Positions 1 through 7,153 of a stretch of DNA of 31,561 nt are shown one piece after another. The stretch comes from CAWBRT01 sp050015355 (GTDB lineage: Bacteria; Acidobacteriota; Terriglobia; Terriglobales; Acidobacteriaceae). The stretch is taken from assembly GCA_050015355.1 (NCBI GenBank), contig JBEKBO010000044.1, forward strand, positions 1 to 31,561, written 5' to 3'. The notes under the pieces are model-generated. The model saw nothing but the letters and a program-made list of their open reading frames with translations. It did no database searches and had not been told where the DNA came from. The translations under genes were made by a program, and so were the position numbers. Position 1 is the first letter of the stretch. The number at the start of each line of letters is the position of its first letter.

Positions 1-48
1 TGATCAGCGAGAGATGTTCCAGAGTCTTGGTCCTCAAGCCGTAACTCT

Positions 49-192
49 GGCTCGACCCCAGCGGTGCTTATGCACCGCCTAAAAAAACTGTCGCTTGACA
101 ATGCCTTCGTTCTTATCGATGGCTCGACCCCAGCGGTGCTTATGCACCGCCTAAAAAAACTGTCGCTTGACAATGCCTTCGTTCTTATCGAG
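49..192 (+). repeat. 72-bp perfect tandem duplication
   Basis: Two adjacent 72-bp units (49-120 and 121-192) differ only in their last base. The unit is 24 codons long, so the frame is kept and the peptide block MHRLKKLSLDNAFVLI appears twice. Each unit contains a hairpin, GCGGTGC-TTAT-GCACCGC, followed by an A-run. Near-identity of the copies points to a recent duplication or to an assembly artefact. Confidence 0.93.
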
Positions 193-536
193 GGGCGAAT
201 ATCAGCCGAGCGGACCTCAGCCGGGCGGATCTCGCGGGCGCGAGCCTCAACGAGGCAGATCTCAGTGGCGCGAGCCTCATTAGAGCCCAGCTCGCAGGGG
301 TAGACCTCCGCAGGGCAGATCTCAGCGGGGCAGACTTAAGCGAGGCGGACCTCTGGGACACTAACCTTAGCGGTGCGAACCTAGGAGGAACGGATTTCAC
401 GGCTTCGCACATTGGCATTACGAACTTTGGGGCCACTAATCTCAGTACCGCGAAGGGACTCGACACCATCAAACAGATCGTTCCCTCAATAATCGGCATC
501 GACACGATTTATCGCTCCCAAGGCAAGATCCCAGAG
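64..536 (+). pseudogene. 5' part of a pentapeptide-repeat/TIR gene, frame broken
   Basis: From position 195 the frame shared with the TIR domain reads a run of A(D/N)LXX pentapeptides (ANISR, ADLSR, ADLAG, ADLSG, ADLSE, ANLGG) to about 420. That frame has a stop at 168-170 and no ATG, GTG or TTG between it and 537. The natural upstream coding lies in another frame: GTG at 64 or ATG at 70, then the duplicated LKKLSLDNAFVLIEG block. The two frames join at the G-run 192-195; one extra G would give LIEG followed by ANISRADLS, a typical start of a pentapeptide helix. I infer a 1-nt deletion or a homopolymer sequencing error. Pentapeptide repeats form a right-handed beta-helix often used as a spacer or binding surface. 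Confidence 0.6.
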
Positions 537-1100
537 GTGTTCCTACGCGGCGCTGGTGTGCCGGACAACTTCATCGAGTACATGCATTCCCTCGTCGGAC
601 AGGCGTTTGAGTACTACTCCTGCTTTATTAGTTATTCGACCAAGGACCAGGAGTTCGCTACACGTCTGCACGCGGACTTGCAACAAAATGGCGTGCGCTG
701 CTGGTTTGCGCCGCATGATGTGCAGGGAGGAAAGAAGCTTCACAAGCAGATTGATGATGCGATACGGTTATACGACAAGCTGCTCTTGATTCTGTCGCAT
801 GACAGCATGAACAGCGAGTGGGTGAATACCGAAATCTCAAAAGCACGGAAACGCGAGGCCGAGGAAAGACGGCAGATGTTGTTCCCCGTTCGCCTGGTGC
901 CATTCGAAGAACTACAGAGCTGGGAATGCTTCGATGCCGATCGGGGCAAAGACTCGGCGCGCGAAATCCGCGAGTACTTCATCCCGGACTTTAGCGAGTG
1001 GAAGAACCACGATTCCTATGGCAAGGCGTTCGCAGAGTTGCTCCGCGACCTGAAGGCGGAGAAGCCTTTGGGCACGCAAGGGGCCGCAGCGTCCTCGTGA
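537..1100 (+). CDS. TIR-domain protein (C-terminal part of pentapeptide-TIR fusion)
   Basis: The longest stretch with its own start codon (GTG 537), but its frame is open from 171, so it is probably the C-terminal half of a longer protein. The TIR domain covers about residues 27-170: strand CFISYS, then WFAPHDVQGG (BB-loop region), LLILSHDS and SEWVNTEISKA. The glutamate of the WVxxE motif (E99, codon 831-833) lies where bacterial TIR NADases have their catalytic Glu. TIR proteins of this TIR_2-like type act as NAD-cleaving effectors in anti-phage defence or as signalling adaptors. No Thoeris-like or CBASS partner is visible, but the window begins just upstream. The fusion itself is seen; the NADase role is inferred. 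Confidence 0.75.
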   Translation: MFLRGAGVPDNFIEYMHSLVGQAFEYYSCFISYSTKDQEFATRLHADLQQNGVRCWFAPHDVQGGKKLHKQIDDAIRLYDKLLLILSHDSMNSEWVNTEISKARKREAEERRQMLFPVRLVPFEELQSWECFDADRGKDSAREIREYFIPDFSEWKNHDSYGKAFAELLRDLKAEKPLGTQGAAASS

Positions 1101-1152
1101 GGCGCGTTCGGGAATCGCCTCACCGCCGCCTAGCGCTGTAACGCTGCTCCGC

Positions 1153-2556
1153 TCACGCTTTGACGATTTCTTCCGGCTCTTCTTCCGACGCCGATGCCAG
1201 CTTCCAGTCAGCGGACTGGAGCACGCGCGGCACGTTGCTTATCTGTTTGCCTTCGGCGATGTCGCCGGTCGAGGCGACGCCGAGTTCGCGGAAGCGGCGT
1301 CCGCCAACCAGCACATTGCGCTCCAGCGAGCCGATGGTTTCGTTGTAGGCCTTCACCGAGCGGTCGAGATTGCCGCCCAGCTTCTCCAGGTGTCCGGCCA
1401 TTGTGCAGAGACTGTCGTAGAGTCGCTTGCCAAGTTCGCTGATCTTGTTGGCGTTTTCCGCCAATATCTCCTGTCGCCAGCCGAAGTGAACCGCGCGCAG
1501 CAAGGCAATCAAGGTGGTGGGCGAGGCCGGAATCACCTTCTCCTCGACGCCCGCCTCGATCAGGTCCGGAGCGTGCTCCAGGGCGGCGCTGAAAAAGACT
1601 TCGCCGGGAAGAAACATCACCACAAAATCGGGCGAGCACTCGAACTGTTCCCAGTATCGCTTGGAAGAGAGGCTGGCCATGTGCTCGCGGATCTGCCGGG
1701 CATGGGCGAGCATCTGCGTGCGCCGCGCGTCCTCGTCGGTTGCTTCCAACGCGTTGAGATACGCTTGCAGCGGCGCCTTCGAGTCCACCACAATCTGCTT
1801 GCCGCCGGGCAGGCGGATGATCATGTCGGGACGCAACCGTCCGTTGTCGGTCGAAACCGAGCTCTGTTCGACGAAGTCGCAGTGGTCCAGCATGCCGGCA
1901 ATCTCGACCGCGCGGCGAAGCTGTATTTCTCCCCAACGGCCCCGCACGTGAGGCGCGCGCAGAGCCTGCACCAGCTTGGCGGTCTCCGACTTCAACTGCT
2001 CCTGCGTGCCGGAGAGCGACACGATCTGCTGGCGCAGCGCGCTATAGGCGTCCACGCGCTGCGTCTCGATGGTCTTCACCTGCTCCTCGACCGACTTGAG
2101 CGACTGCTCGAGGGGTTTCACCAGTCCCGCGATGGCTAACTCGCGCGCCGCCAAGCCGCCTTCAGCCTGCTTGTGAAACGATTCCAGGCTGGTCTTGGCC
2201 AATTGCAGGAACGATTGGTTATTGCTGGCCAGCGCGTCGGCGGCAAGCCGGTGAAAGGCGTTTTGCAACTCCTGCGAGGCCTTGGTCAGCAGATCGAGTT
2301 TTTCCGCCGCGCCGTTGCGTTCCTGATGCAGTCGCTCGTTGAGCACCGCAACTTCCTGCTCGGCGCGCTGTTTGTCACTCTTGAGCGCTTCCAGTTCGGC
2401 GCGGGCATCGCGCAGTTCGCCGGCGCGCGTCGAGACATCGGTCTCCAGGCCGGCGAGGCGTGAGCGTAGCGCGGATTCGCGTGCGCGCAGGAAAAGAATC
2501 CCAAGGACGGTGCCTAAGGCAAGGGCAAGCAGTGCGACAAGCAGATAATTCATCAT
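1153..2556 (-). CDS. rmuC: DNA recombination protein RmuC
   Basis: Membrane-anchored RmuC-family protein, a predicted PD-(D/E)XK-like nuclease that limits inversions and aberrant recombination in E. coli. The N-terminus is one hydrophobic helix (MMNYLLVALLALALGTVLG), followed by a long coiled coil to about residue 190 and then the conserved RmuC core: RGRWGEIQLRR, RLRPDMIIRLPGGKQIVVDSK, RYWEQF and SPDFVVMFLPGE. About 467 residues, normal for the family. I chose the ATG at 2556 because the membrane helix starts there; an upstream ATG at 2592 adds 12 polar residues and neither has a clear ribosome site. It is divergent from the CAP-domain gene at 2760 and lies tail-to-tail with the TIR gene. 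The acidic tail (EEEPEEIV) is unremarkable. Confidence 0.93.
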   Translation of the reverse strand: MMNYLLVALLALALGTVLGILFLRARESALRSRLAGLETDVSTRAGELRDARAELEALKSDKQRAEQEVAVLNERLHQERNGAAEKLDLLTKASQELQNAFHRLAADALASNNQSFLQLAKTSLESFHKQAEGGLAARELAIAGLVKPLEQSLKSVEEQVKTIETQRVDAYSALRQQIVSLSGTQEQLKSETAKLVQALRAPHVRGRWGEIQLRRAVEIAGMLDHCDFVEQSSVSTDNGRLRPDMIIRLPGGKQIVVDSKAPLQAYLNALEATDEDARRTQMLAHARQIREHMASLSSKRYWEQFECSPDFVVMFLPGEVFFSAALEHAPDLIEAGVEEKVIPASPTTLIALLRAVHFGWRQEILAENANKISELGKRLYDSLCTMAGHLEKLGGNLDRSVKAYNETIGSLERNVLVGGRRFRELGVASTGDIAEGKQISNVPRVLQSADWKLASASEEEPEEIVKA

Positions 2557-2666
2557 CGATTGGGTACCATTTTTTCGCGGAGACAGAGGCATTCTACCTC
2601 AGGTAAGCTGCTGGGCAGGACGAAGTTTTCACCTGGCACCATGAATGGTTCAACCAAGTCGCTTTC

Positions 2667-2699
2667 GGGGTCCCCGGCGAGCACCGCTCGCTGGGGTGA
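2667..2699. repeat. REP-like palindrome (GCGAGC type)
   Basis: An 11-bp stem, CCCCGGCGAGC at 2672-2682 pairing with GCTCGCTGGGG at 2686-2696, with a 3-nt loop and a flanking GGGGT. It lies between the divergent rmuC and CAP genes. The same sequence in the opposite orientation occurs at 11165-11198, 11678-11710 and 18795-18828. Confidence 0.85.
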
Positions 2700-2759
2700 T
2701 TTGCAACTCGGGACAGACGTGGCCGAAGCCGGAACGGTGACACTGCAACACAAGGATTA

Positions 2760-3575
2760 ATGGTGAAACGCATTCTTTCGCGGATGATGCTGATATTGAG
2801 CGTGCTATCGATTGCGCTGTCCGCTTCCGGTCAAAGCGCCGGCAGTTGGGACGCGGCGTCCGAGCAGGAGATTCTTCGTCTTCTGAATCAGGAGCGGACC
2901 CGAAGAGGGTTGCAGCCTCTACAGATGGAGTCGCAACTCATCACTGCGGCTCGCCGGCACTCGCAACGAATGGCGGAGCAGGGCGCGCTATCGCACCAGT
3001 TTCGCGGTGAGCCCGATTTGAACGCGCGGCTCGCGCCCGCCGGCATGCATTTTGACGTAAGCGGCGAAAACGTTGCCGTGAATGCGTCGGCAGCCGGCGC
3101 CCACCAGGGTTTGATGGGTTCGCCGCCTCACCGCGAAAACATTCTGAACCCGAGGTACAACACCATTGGAATCGGCGTGTTGCGCGCAGGGCAGCAGATC
3201 TGGGTGACGCAGGATTTCATGGGGCGTCTTCCCGAAATTTCAGCGACTGACGCGGAAGTGCAGATCGCGCGCCAGTTCAACGAGCTGCGCAGGAGCGCCA
3301 GAACAAGTACGCTGCCGGTGATCGCCAATCCCAAGCTGCGCGACCTGGCCTGCCAGATGGCGCGGCACGATTCGATTAGTCTCGCCCAAGCCGGTGCCCT
3401 GCCGAATGTGGCGCGGGTGGTGACCTTCACCGTGGCAAACCTCGCGCAAATGCCCACCTACTTGCAGAATATGAAGACGGTTCCCGCCAGCGCATTTTCC
3501 GTGGGCGCCTGCTACGCAAGCAGCAGTACTTACTCGGTTCCGGTGTACTGGATCATCGTCGCCACGTACTTCTAG
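2760..3575 (+). CDS. Secreted CAP/SCP-domain protein (YkwD-like)
   Basis: 271 residues with a signal peptide (MVKRILSRMMLILSVLSIALSASGQS; likely cleavage near residues 24-26). The CAP fold covers about residues 35-155: NQERTRRGL, the His-containing helix HSQRMAEQGALSHQF, GENVAV, and SPPHRENILNPRYNTIGIGV, matching the conserved CAP signature of bacterial YkwD-type exported proteins. A C-terminal region of about 110 residues has no family I recognise. The ATG at 2760 is preceded by AAGGA at close spacing. Bacterial CAP proteins are extracytoplasmic; their substrates are mostly unknown, so no reaction is assigned. The gene stands alone, followed by an intergenic gap filled by two MITE-like elements. 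Confidence 0.88.
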   Translation: MVKRILSRMMLILSVLSIALSASGQSAGSWDAASEQEILRLLNQERTRRGLQPLQMESQLITAARRHSQRMAEQGALSHQFRGEPDLNARLAPAGMHFDVSGENVAVNASAAGAHQGLMGSPPHRENILNPRYNTIGIGVLRAGQQIWVTQDFMGRLPEISATDAEVQIARQFNELRRSARTSTLPVIANPKLRDLACQMARHDSISLAQAGALPNVARVVTFTVANLAQMPTYLQNMKTVPASAFSVGACYASSSTYSVPVYWIIVATYF

Positions 3576-3590
3576 GCCAGATTCGCGGAA

Positions 3591-3722
3591 GGTATACCCC
3601 GTGAAGATGCCGGGCTTTCAAGCCCGGCGGCCGAAGTGATGGATATGGATGACGTATCTCATTGCTAGCTGTGCACGCCTTCCGCGCTAACGCGCTGAAC
3701 AAGTGATATTGAGGGGTATACC
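3591..3722. mobile_element. MITE-like element with GGTATACCCC terminal inverted repeats
   Basis: Perfect 10-bp inverted ends, GGTATACCCC at 3591-3600 and GGGGTATACC at 3713-3722, enclose 132 bp containing a strong hairpin (GCCGGGCTTTCAAGCCCGGC, 3608-3627). No gene and no clear target duplication. Together with the next element it fills most of the 353-bp gap between the CAP gene and pilT. Confidence 0.7.
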
Positions 3723-3760
3723 AACTGTGGAATTACTCTAGAGCGGCTTCGCGTGTGCGT

Positions 3761-3888
3761 TTAGCAGGCTGCGGAAAAACGCACCGAAGCATCAAGCGAG
3801 GCGCTATGTGATGTGGGCACCCCAAGGTCCTTGTACAAGAATTTGTGGACTTGCCTTACCTAAAACCTGTTTTTCCGCGGCCTCTTAG
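3761..3888. mobile_element. MITE-like element with 4-bp TTAG target duplication
   Basis: Body 3765-3884 (120 bp). The ends are imperfect inverted repeats, AGGCTGCGGAAAAAC at 3766-3780 and GTTTTTCCGCGGCCT at 3869-3883. TTAG occurs directly on both sides (3761-3764 and 3885-3888), the expected footprint of transposition. The termini resemble those of the elements at 23751-23900 and 10073-10220. No coding capacity. Confidence 0.75.
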
Positions 3889-3928
3889 AGGCTGCTCCAG
3901 ATTGTGCATCCGGCCAAAGCGCGCTGGA

Positions 3929-5041
3929 TCAATCAATGCCCGCCATCTGGTCGCGCGCTGAATCGGTCGTGCTGCTAACGCCCGAGATTTTGAGTTTGAA
4001 GTCGTCCGGATTCGATGCGTTCTCCAGCGCGGTTTCCATTGAGATGAGACCGTTCTTGAGCAGTTGAAAGAGCGACTGATCGAACGTCTGCATGCCATAC
4101 TGCGATCCGCCCTGGGCAATCAAATCACGTATCTGCGCGGTCTTCTCCGGTACGGTGATGCATTCGCGAATGTAAGCGGTGGAAATCATCACTTCGACGG
4201 CGGGGACGCGGCCGGGTCCGTCGGAGCGCTTCACCAGCCGCTGGCTGACAATGGACCGCAACGTCGCCGACAGTTGCAGACGGATCTGTTTCTGCTCCAT
4301 GGGCCCGAAAACGGCGATGATTCGGTTGATGGTCTCGACCGCGTCCAGTGTGTGCAGGGTGGAGAACACCATGTGTCCGGTTTCGGCCGCATGCAGTGCC
4401 GTGGCGATGGTTTCCTGGTCGCGCATCTCGCCCACCAGGATGACGTCCGGGTCCTGACGAAGACTTCCGCGAAGAGCGGTGGCGAACGACGCCGTATCGA
4501 CCTCGACCTCGCGCTGGTTGACGAAGCCCTTTTTGTCGCGATGCAGGAACTCGATCGGATCTTCAATGGTGATAATGTGCTCGGCGCGGCTGGAGTTGAT
4601 GCGATCGATCATGGACGCCAGCGTGGTGGATTTGCCCGAGCCGGTGACCCCGGTGACCAGCACCAGGCCGCGCGATTCGTCGCAGATCCTGTCGACCACC
4701 GGCGGCAGGTTGAGCTCGTCCAGCGAGCGTATTTTCGTGGGAATGGCGCGCATCACGATTCCCACGTTGCCGCGCTGCTGGAAGATGCTGACGCGGAAGC
4801 GGCCGATGCCGGCGACCCCGTAGGCCAGGTCCAGTTCGCTTGTTTCCTTCAGTTTCTGCTTCTGCCGGTTGTTCATCATGCTGAAAGCCATGCTCAGCAT
4901 GTCTTCCGGGTTGATGCGTGCAAACTCGGCCAGGGGCACGAGTTCGCCGTCAATCCGCAGGTGGGGATAATTGCCGACCTTCAGGTGCAGGTCGGAGGCT
5001 TTCCGCTCCATTACGATTGCCAGCAGGTCATCGATATTCAT
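3929..5041 (-). CDS. pilT: Type IV pilus retraction ATPase PilT
   Basis: 370-residue GspE/PilT-family secretion ATPase that powers pilus retraction at the cytoplasmic base of the type IV pilus. Visible in order: PAS-like N-domain with ASDLHLKVG (about 15-23), Walker A GVTGSGKST (131-139), Asp box ITIEDPIEF (158-166), the conserved QREVEVDT, Walker B region DPDVILVGEMRD (198-209), His box HMVFSTLHT (224-232) and a C-terminal IRDLIAQG close to the AIRNLIRE motif that PilT needs for retraction. I chose ATG 5041 (MNIDDLL) rather than 5095 because PilT proteins start there and the extra 18 residues do not look conserved. No other pil genes are in the window. Confidence 0.96.
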   Translation of the reverse strand: MNIDDLLAIVMERKASDLHLKVGNYPHLRIDGELVPLAEFARINPEDMLSMAFSMMNNRQKQKLKETSELDLAYGVAGIGRFRVSIFQQRGNVGIVMRAIPTKIRSLDELNLPPVVDRICDESRGLVLVTGVTGSGKSTTLASMIDRINSSRAEHIITIEDPIEFLHRDKKGFVNQREVEVDTASFATALRGSLRQDPDVILVGEMRDQETIATALHAAETGHMVFSTLHTLDAVETINRIIAVFGPMEQKQIRLQLSATLRSIVSQRLVKRSDGPGRVPAVEVMISTAYIRECITVPEKTAQIRDLIAQGGSQYGMQTFDQSLFQLLKNGLISMETALENASNPDDFKLKISGVSSTTDSARDQMAGID

Positions 5042-5203
5042 GAGGTTTAGCCAGGAACTTTGCCGAAAGTAGCACGTTCGCCCTGCCATTGACAATCCAA
5101 CAACTCACCGATGCAAGACTCCGCCGGACACGTACCTTTCCGGTGACTTGCTTTTCGCCCGGCGACGTGCGCCGGAGCGCGGGGAAGGGAGTAAAGTGAA
5201 AAT

Positions 5204-5237
5204 TAATGCTGCATTGCAATAAATAATTGCAGCATTA
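5204..5237. promoter_or_regulatory. 10-bp perfect palindrome, possible operator
   Basis: TAATGCTGCA at 5204-5213 and its exact reverse complement TGCAGCATTA at 5228-5237 flank an AT-rich 14-bp core. It lies about 100 bp upstream of the small ORF at 5336 and about 160 bp upstream of pilT on the other strand. The form fits a dimeric repressor site, or a stem in a 5' leader. The following 98 bp to the small ORF is GC-rich and could fold (GCCGGCGTCAGCCGTTGGCGGC contains self-complementary blocks), but I recognise no riboswitch class. Confidence 0.5.
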
Positions 5238-5335
5238 CGGCATCAGGGAAGCCCGGCGCAATAAGCCCCGAGCTGAGCCGCTGGCCGCGGAAGTCGAGGC
5301 CGGCGTCAGCCGTTGGCGGCCCGAGGGAGGTAGCA

Positions 5336-5500
5336 ATGAAAAACACGATGGAAACGCTGACCAGCCAGCCGTGCAAAATTCCGGCCATGGCCGAGGTGAA
5401 TGCGATTCTTGCCGACTACATTGAGCTTCGTGAGCTCATGGAGGATTTTGCCGAGGAGAACGAACCGGTTGGGGCAGGGCACGCGGCAAAGGCTCGTTGA
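5336..5500 (+). CDS. Small unknown protein, 54 aa
   Basis: ATG 5336 is preceded by a good ribosome site (GGGAGG, 5 nt before the ATG). The product is 54 residues and reads MKNTMETLTSQPCKIP, then an amphipathic acidic helix (MAEVNAILADYIELRELMEDFAEEN) and a short tail. It is followed after 64 bp by a strong terminator, so it has the parts of a monocistronic unit: palindrome, Shine-Dalgarno, ORF, terminator. I do not recognise a family; the acidic helix could be a protein-interaction module. No signal peptide or membrane segment. Coding is inferred from the ribosome site and terminator, not from homology. Confidence 0.6.
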   Translation: MKNTMETLTSQPCKIPAMAEVNAILADYIELRELMEDFAEENEPVGAGHAAKAR

Positions 5501-5564
5501 ATCCGCACCGAACCACGAGCGAACAAGCGGCCCAACACCGACTCCATTTTTGGTCCAAAAGCAA

Positions 5565-5595
5565 TCGGGACGCCCGCTGGCGTCCCGACTTTTTT
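5565..5595 (+). terminator. Rho-independent terminator
   Basis: A 10-bp perfect stem, TCGGGACGCC (5565-5574) and GGCGTCCCGA (5579-5588), with a CGCT loop and followed by C and six T residues. It terminates the small ORF at 5336-5500; the convergent ilvE ends at 5618, so it may also help separate the two units. Confidence 0.9.
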
Positions 5596-5617
5596 CGAAC
5601 CTGGTTTCCGCGTTCTC

Positions 5618-6556
5618 TCAGGCGCCCACCGGTTGCTTCACCGGGACCGCAGTAAACCACTTGTGGCGATCTGGCAGAGTCCCCTCGACGATGCCGAAGA
5701 ACTTGTGCCTGATGCGGCGCGTAATGGGACCGATCTTCCCATCGCCGACGCGAATCTTGTCGACCGACCGGATCGGCGTGACCTCAGCGGCCGTGCCGGT
5801 GAAAAATACTTCGTCGGCGACGTAGAGCATCTCGCGCGGGATCATTTGGATCACGATTTCTATGCCCAGATCTTGCGCGATCTGCATTACCGAAGAGCGG
5901 GTGATTCCCGGCAGCACGGAGTTGCCGGTCGGCGGCGTCCACAGCCTGCCCTGATACACGAGAAAAAGATTCTCGCCCGAACCTTCACTCACGTAGCCGG
6001 TGGCGTCGAGGGCGATGCCTTCGACATAGCCGTTGAGAACCGCCTCCATCTTCATCAGTTGGGAGTTCATGTAGTTGGCTGCCGCTTTCGCCATCGCCGG
6101 CAGCGTGTTGGGAGCCAGCCGCGTCCATGAGGAGACGCACACGTCAACGCCCTCGTCTCCAGTCGCAAGGTATTTGCCCCACGGGAAGTTGGCGATATAA
6201 ACCTCGATCGGAGTGTTAAGTGGATTGACGCCGATCTCACCGTAACCGCGGAAGGCGATCGGCCGGATGTAGCATGGCCATGCTCCGTTGACGCGAATGA
6301 CCTCCGCCGTCGCGTCAATTAGTTGCTGCCGCGAGTAGGGGATCTCCATGCGATAGATCTTGCCGGAGTCGAGCAGGCGCTGCATGTGTTCTTCGGCCCG
6401 GAAGATCGCCGGTCCGGAGGGCAGCTTGTAGCAGCGTACTCCCTCGAACACCGCGCTTCCATAATGCACGACGTGCGACATGACATGGATCGTCGCGTCG
6501 TCCCAAGCAATCAGTTTGCCGTTGTGCCAAATATTTTCCGTTTTCTGAATAGGCAT
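5618..6556 (-). CDS. ilvE: Branched-chain amino acid aminotransferase
   Basis: 312-residue fold-type IV PLP aminotransferase that interconverts leucine, isoleucine and valine with their 2-oxo acids, using glutamate/2-oxoglutarate, in the cytosol. Visible: VHYGSAVFEGVRCY near the N-terminus, RPIAFRGYGEIGVNP, the Schiff-base lysine in AMAKAAANYMNSQL, EGSGENLFLV, PGITRSSV and EVFFTGTAAEVTPI. This is the class IlvE signature, distinct from D-amino-acid transaminase and aminodeoxychorismate lyase. The start is settled by the ribosome site: AGGAG lies 5 nt before ATG 6556, whereas the upstream GTG at 6562 overlaps that site. No attenuator or other ilv/leu gene is nearby. Confidence 0.95.
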   Translation of the reverse strand: MPIQKTENIWHNGKLIAWDDATIHVMSHVVHYGSAVFEGVRCYKLPSGPAIFRAEEHMQRLLDSGKIYRMEIPYSRQQLIDATAEVIRVNGAWPCYIRPIAFRGYGEIGVNPLNTPIEVYIANFPWGKYLATGDEGVDVCVSSWTRLAPNTLPAMAKAAANYMNSQLMKMEAVLNGYVEGIALDATGYVSEGSGENLFLVYQGRLWTPPTGNSVLPGITRSSVMQIAQDLGIEIVIQMIPREMLYVADEVFFTGTAAEVTPIRSVDKIRVGDGKIGPITRRIRHKFFGIVEGTLPDRHKWFTAVPVKQPVGA

Positions 6557-7153
6557 CAGCACTCCTAAGAGGTTATGAAGTAAGGGCTACCCGCACCTGC
6601 CGAACTCGATCCTGATGCTCAAGATTATAGATGAGAAAGCCGAAAAGCTGCACCTCCCACCGAAACAGGTTGCAAGATAGCAACCGCATTTAAATCTACG
6701 ATGCGGATTTTGCCGCGGATTGGCCGGGTCAGATGCTTGTGCCACAAGCATTTTGCCGAATTGCTAGTAACTAGAAAGGAACTAGATGCGAAGTTCGGAC
6801 AGTACCTTTTGCCTCGATTAAGTCTTCGCACTCGTGTTCACCTCAAATCCAGCGAGAGCGCTCATGAAAGCTGATTCGAGTTTACTCGGAGCTACAGAGC
6901 AGAGGTTCTTCGTCACGCATCCGTTGGAAATCTGTCGCCACTGGGAGATTTCCGCAAATCTCTGGCGCTAAATGAGCATCAAAGATATGTAGAAGATGGG
7001 GCACAGGAGTGCGGGGTATTTGGCGCCAAGGTAATTTGCTTTGGAACTTTCAGCCAACTCAGCGATAGTATTGTTCCATCTGAACTGAAGTCTCAGTCCC
7101 GAGTTTCGGGATAGGGCCCCAGACATGAGGTGAGTAGGGCCACACACACTACC
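6557..7153. other. 597-bp gap without a convincing gene
   Basis: Divergent spacer between ilvE and the AAA+ ATPase. Only small hairpins are visible, for example GAGATTT-CCGC-AAATCTC at 6945-6962 without a T-run, and TGCTTGTGCCACAAGCA near 6733. A 35-codon ORF at 6864-6971 (ATG, weak GAGAG upstream) has no recognisable features. Base composition is more AT-rich than the flanking genes. It probably holds the ilvE and ATPase promoters; I could not place them with confidence. Confidence 0.45.

Noticed and set aside
61..87. Hairpin GCGGTGC-TTAT-GCACCGC followed by an A-run as a terminator
   Set aside because: A terminator on the + strand needs a T-run after the stem; on the minus strand the T-run would precede the stem.
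95..123. TTGACA at 95-100 (and 167-172) as a -35 promoter box
   Set aside because: No acceptable -10 box at 16-18 bp spacing, and the sequence is part of the duplicated coding block.
2560..2760. 66-codon ORF between rmuC and the CAP gene, stop overlapping the CAP start
   Set aside because: It starts inside the rmuC 5' region, reads through a palindromic repeat and has no plausible fold; the TAATG overlap appears accidental.
4064..5050. 328-codon + strand ORF opposite pilT
   Set aside because: Antisense shadow of a clear PilT gene; no start signal and no domain.
6625..6831. 68-codon minus-strand ORF in the ilvE upstream gap
   Set aside because: No ribosome site, no recognisable features, and composition like non-coding DNA.
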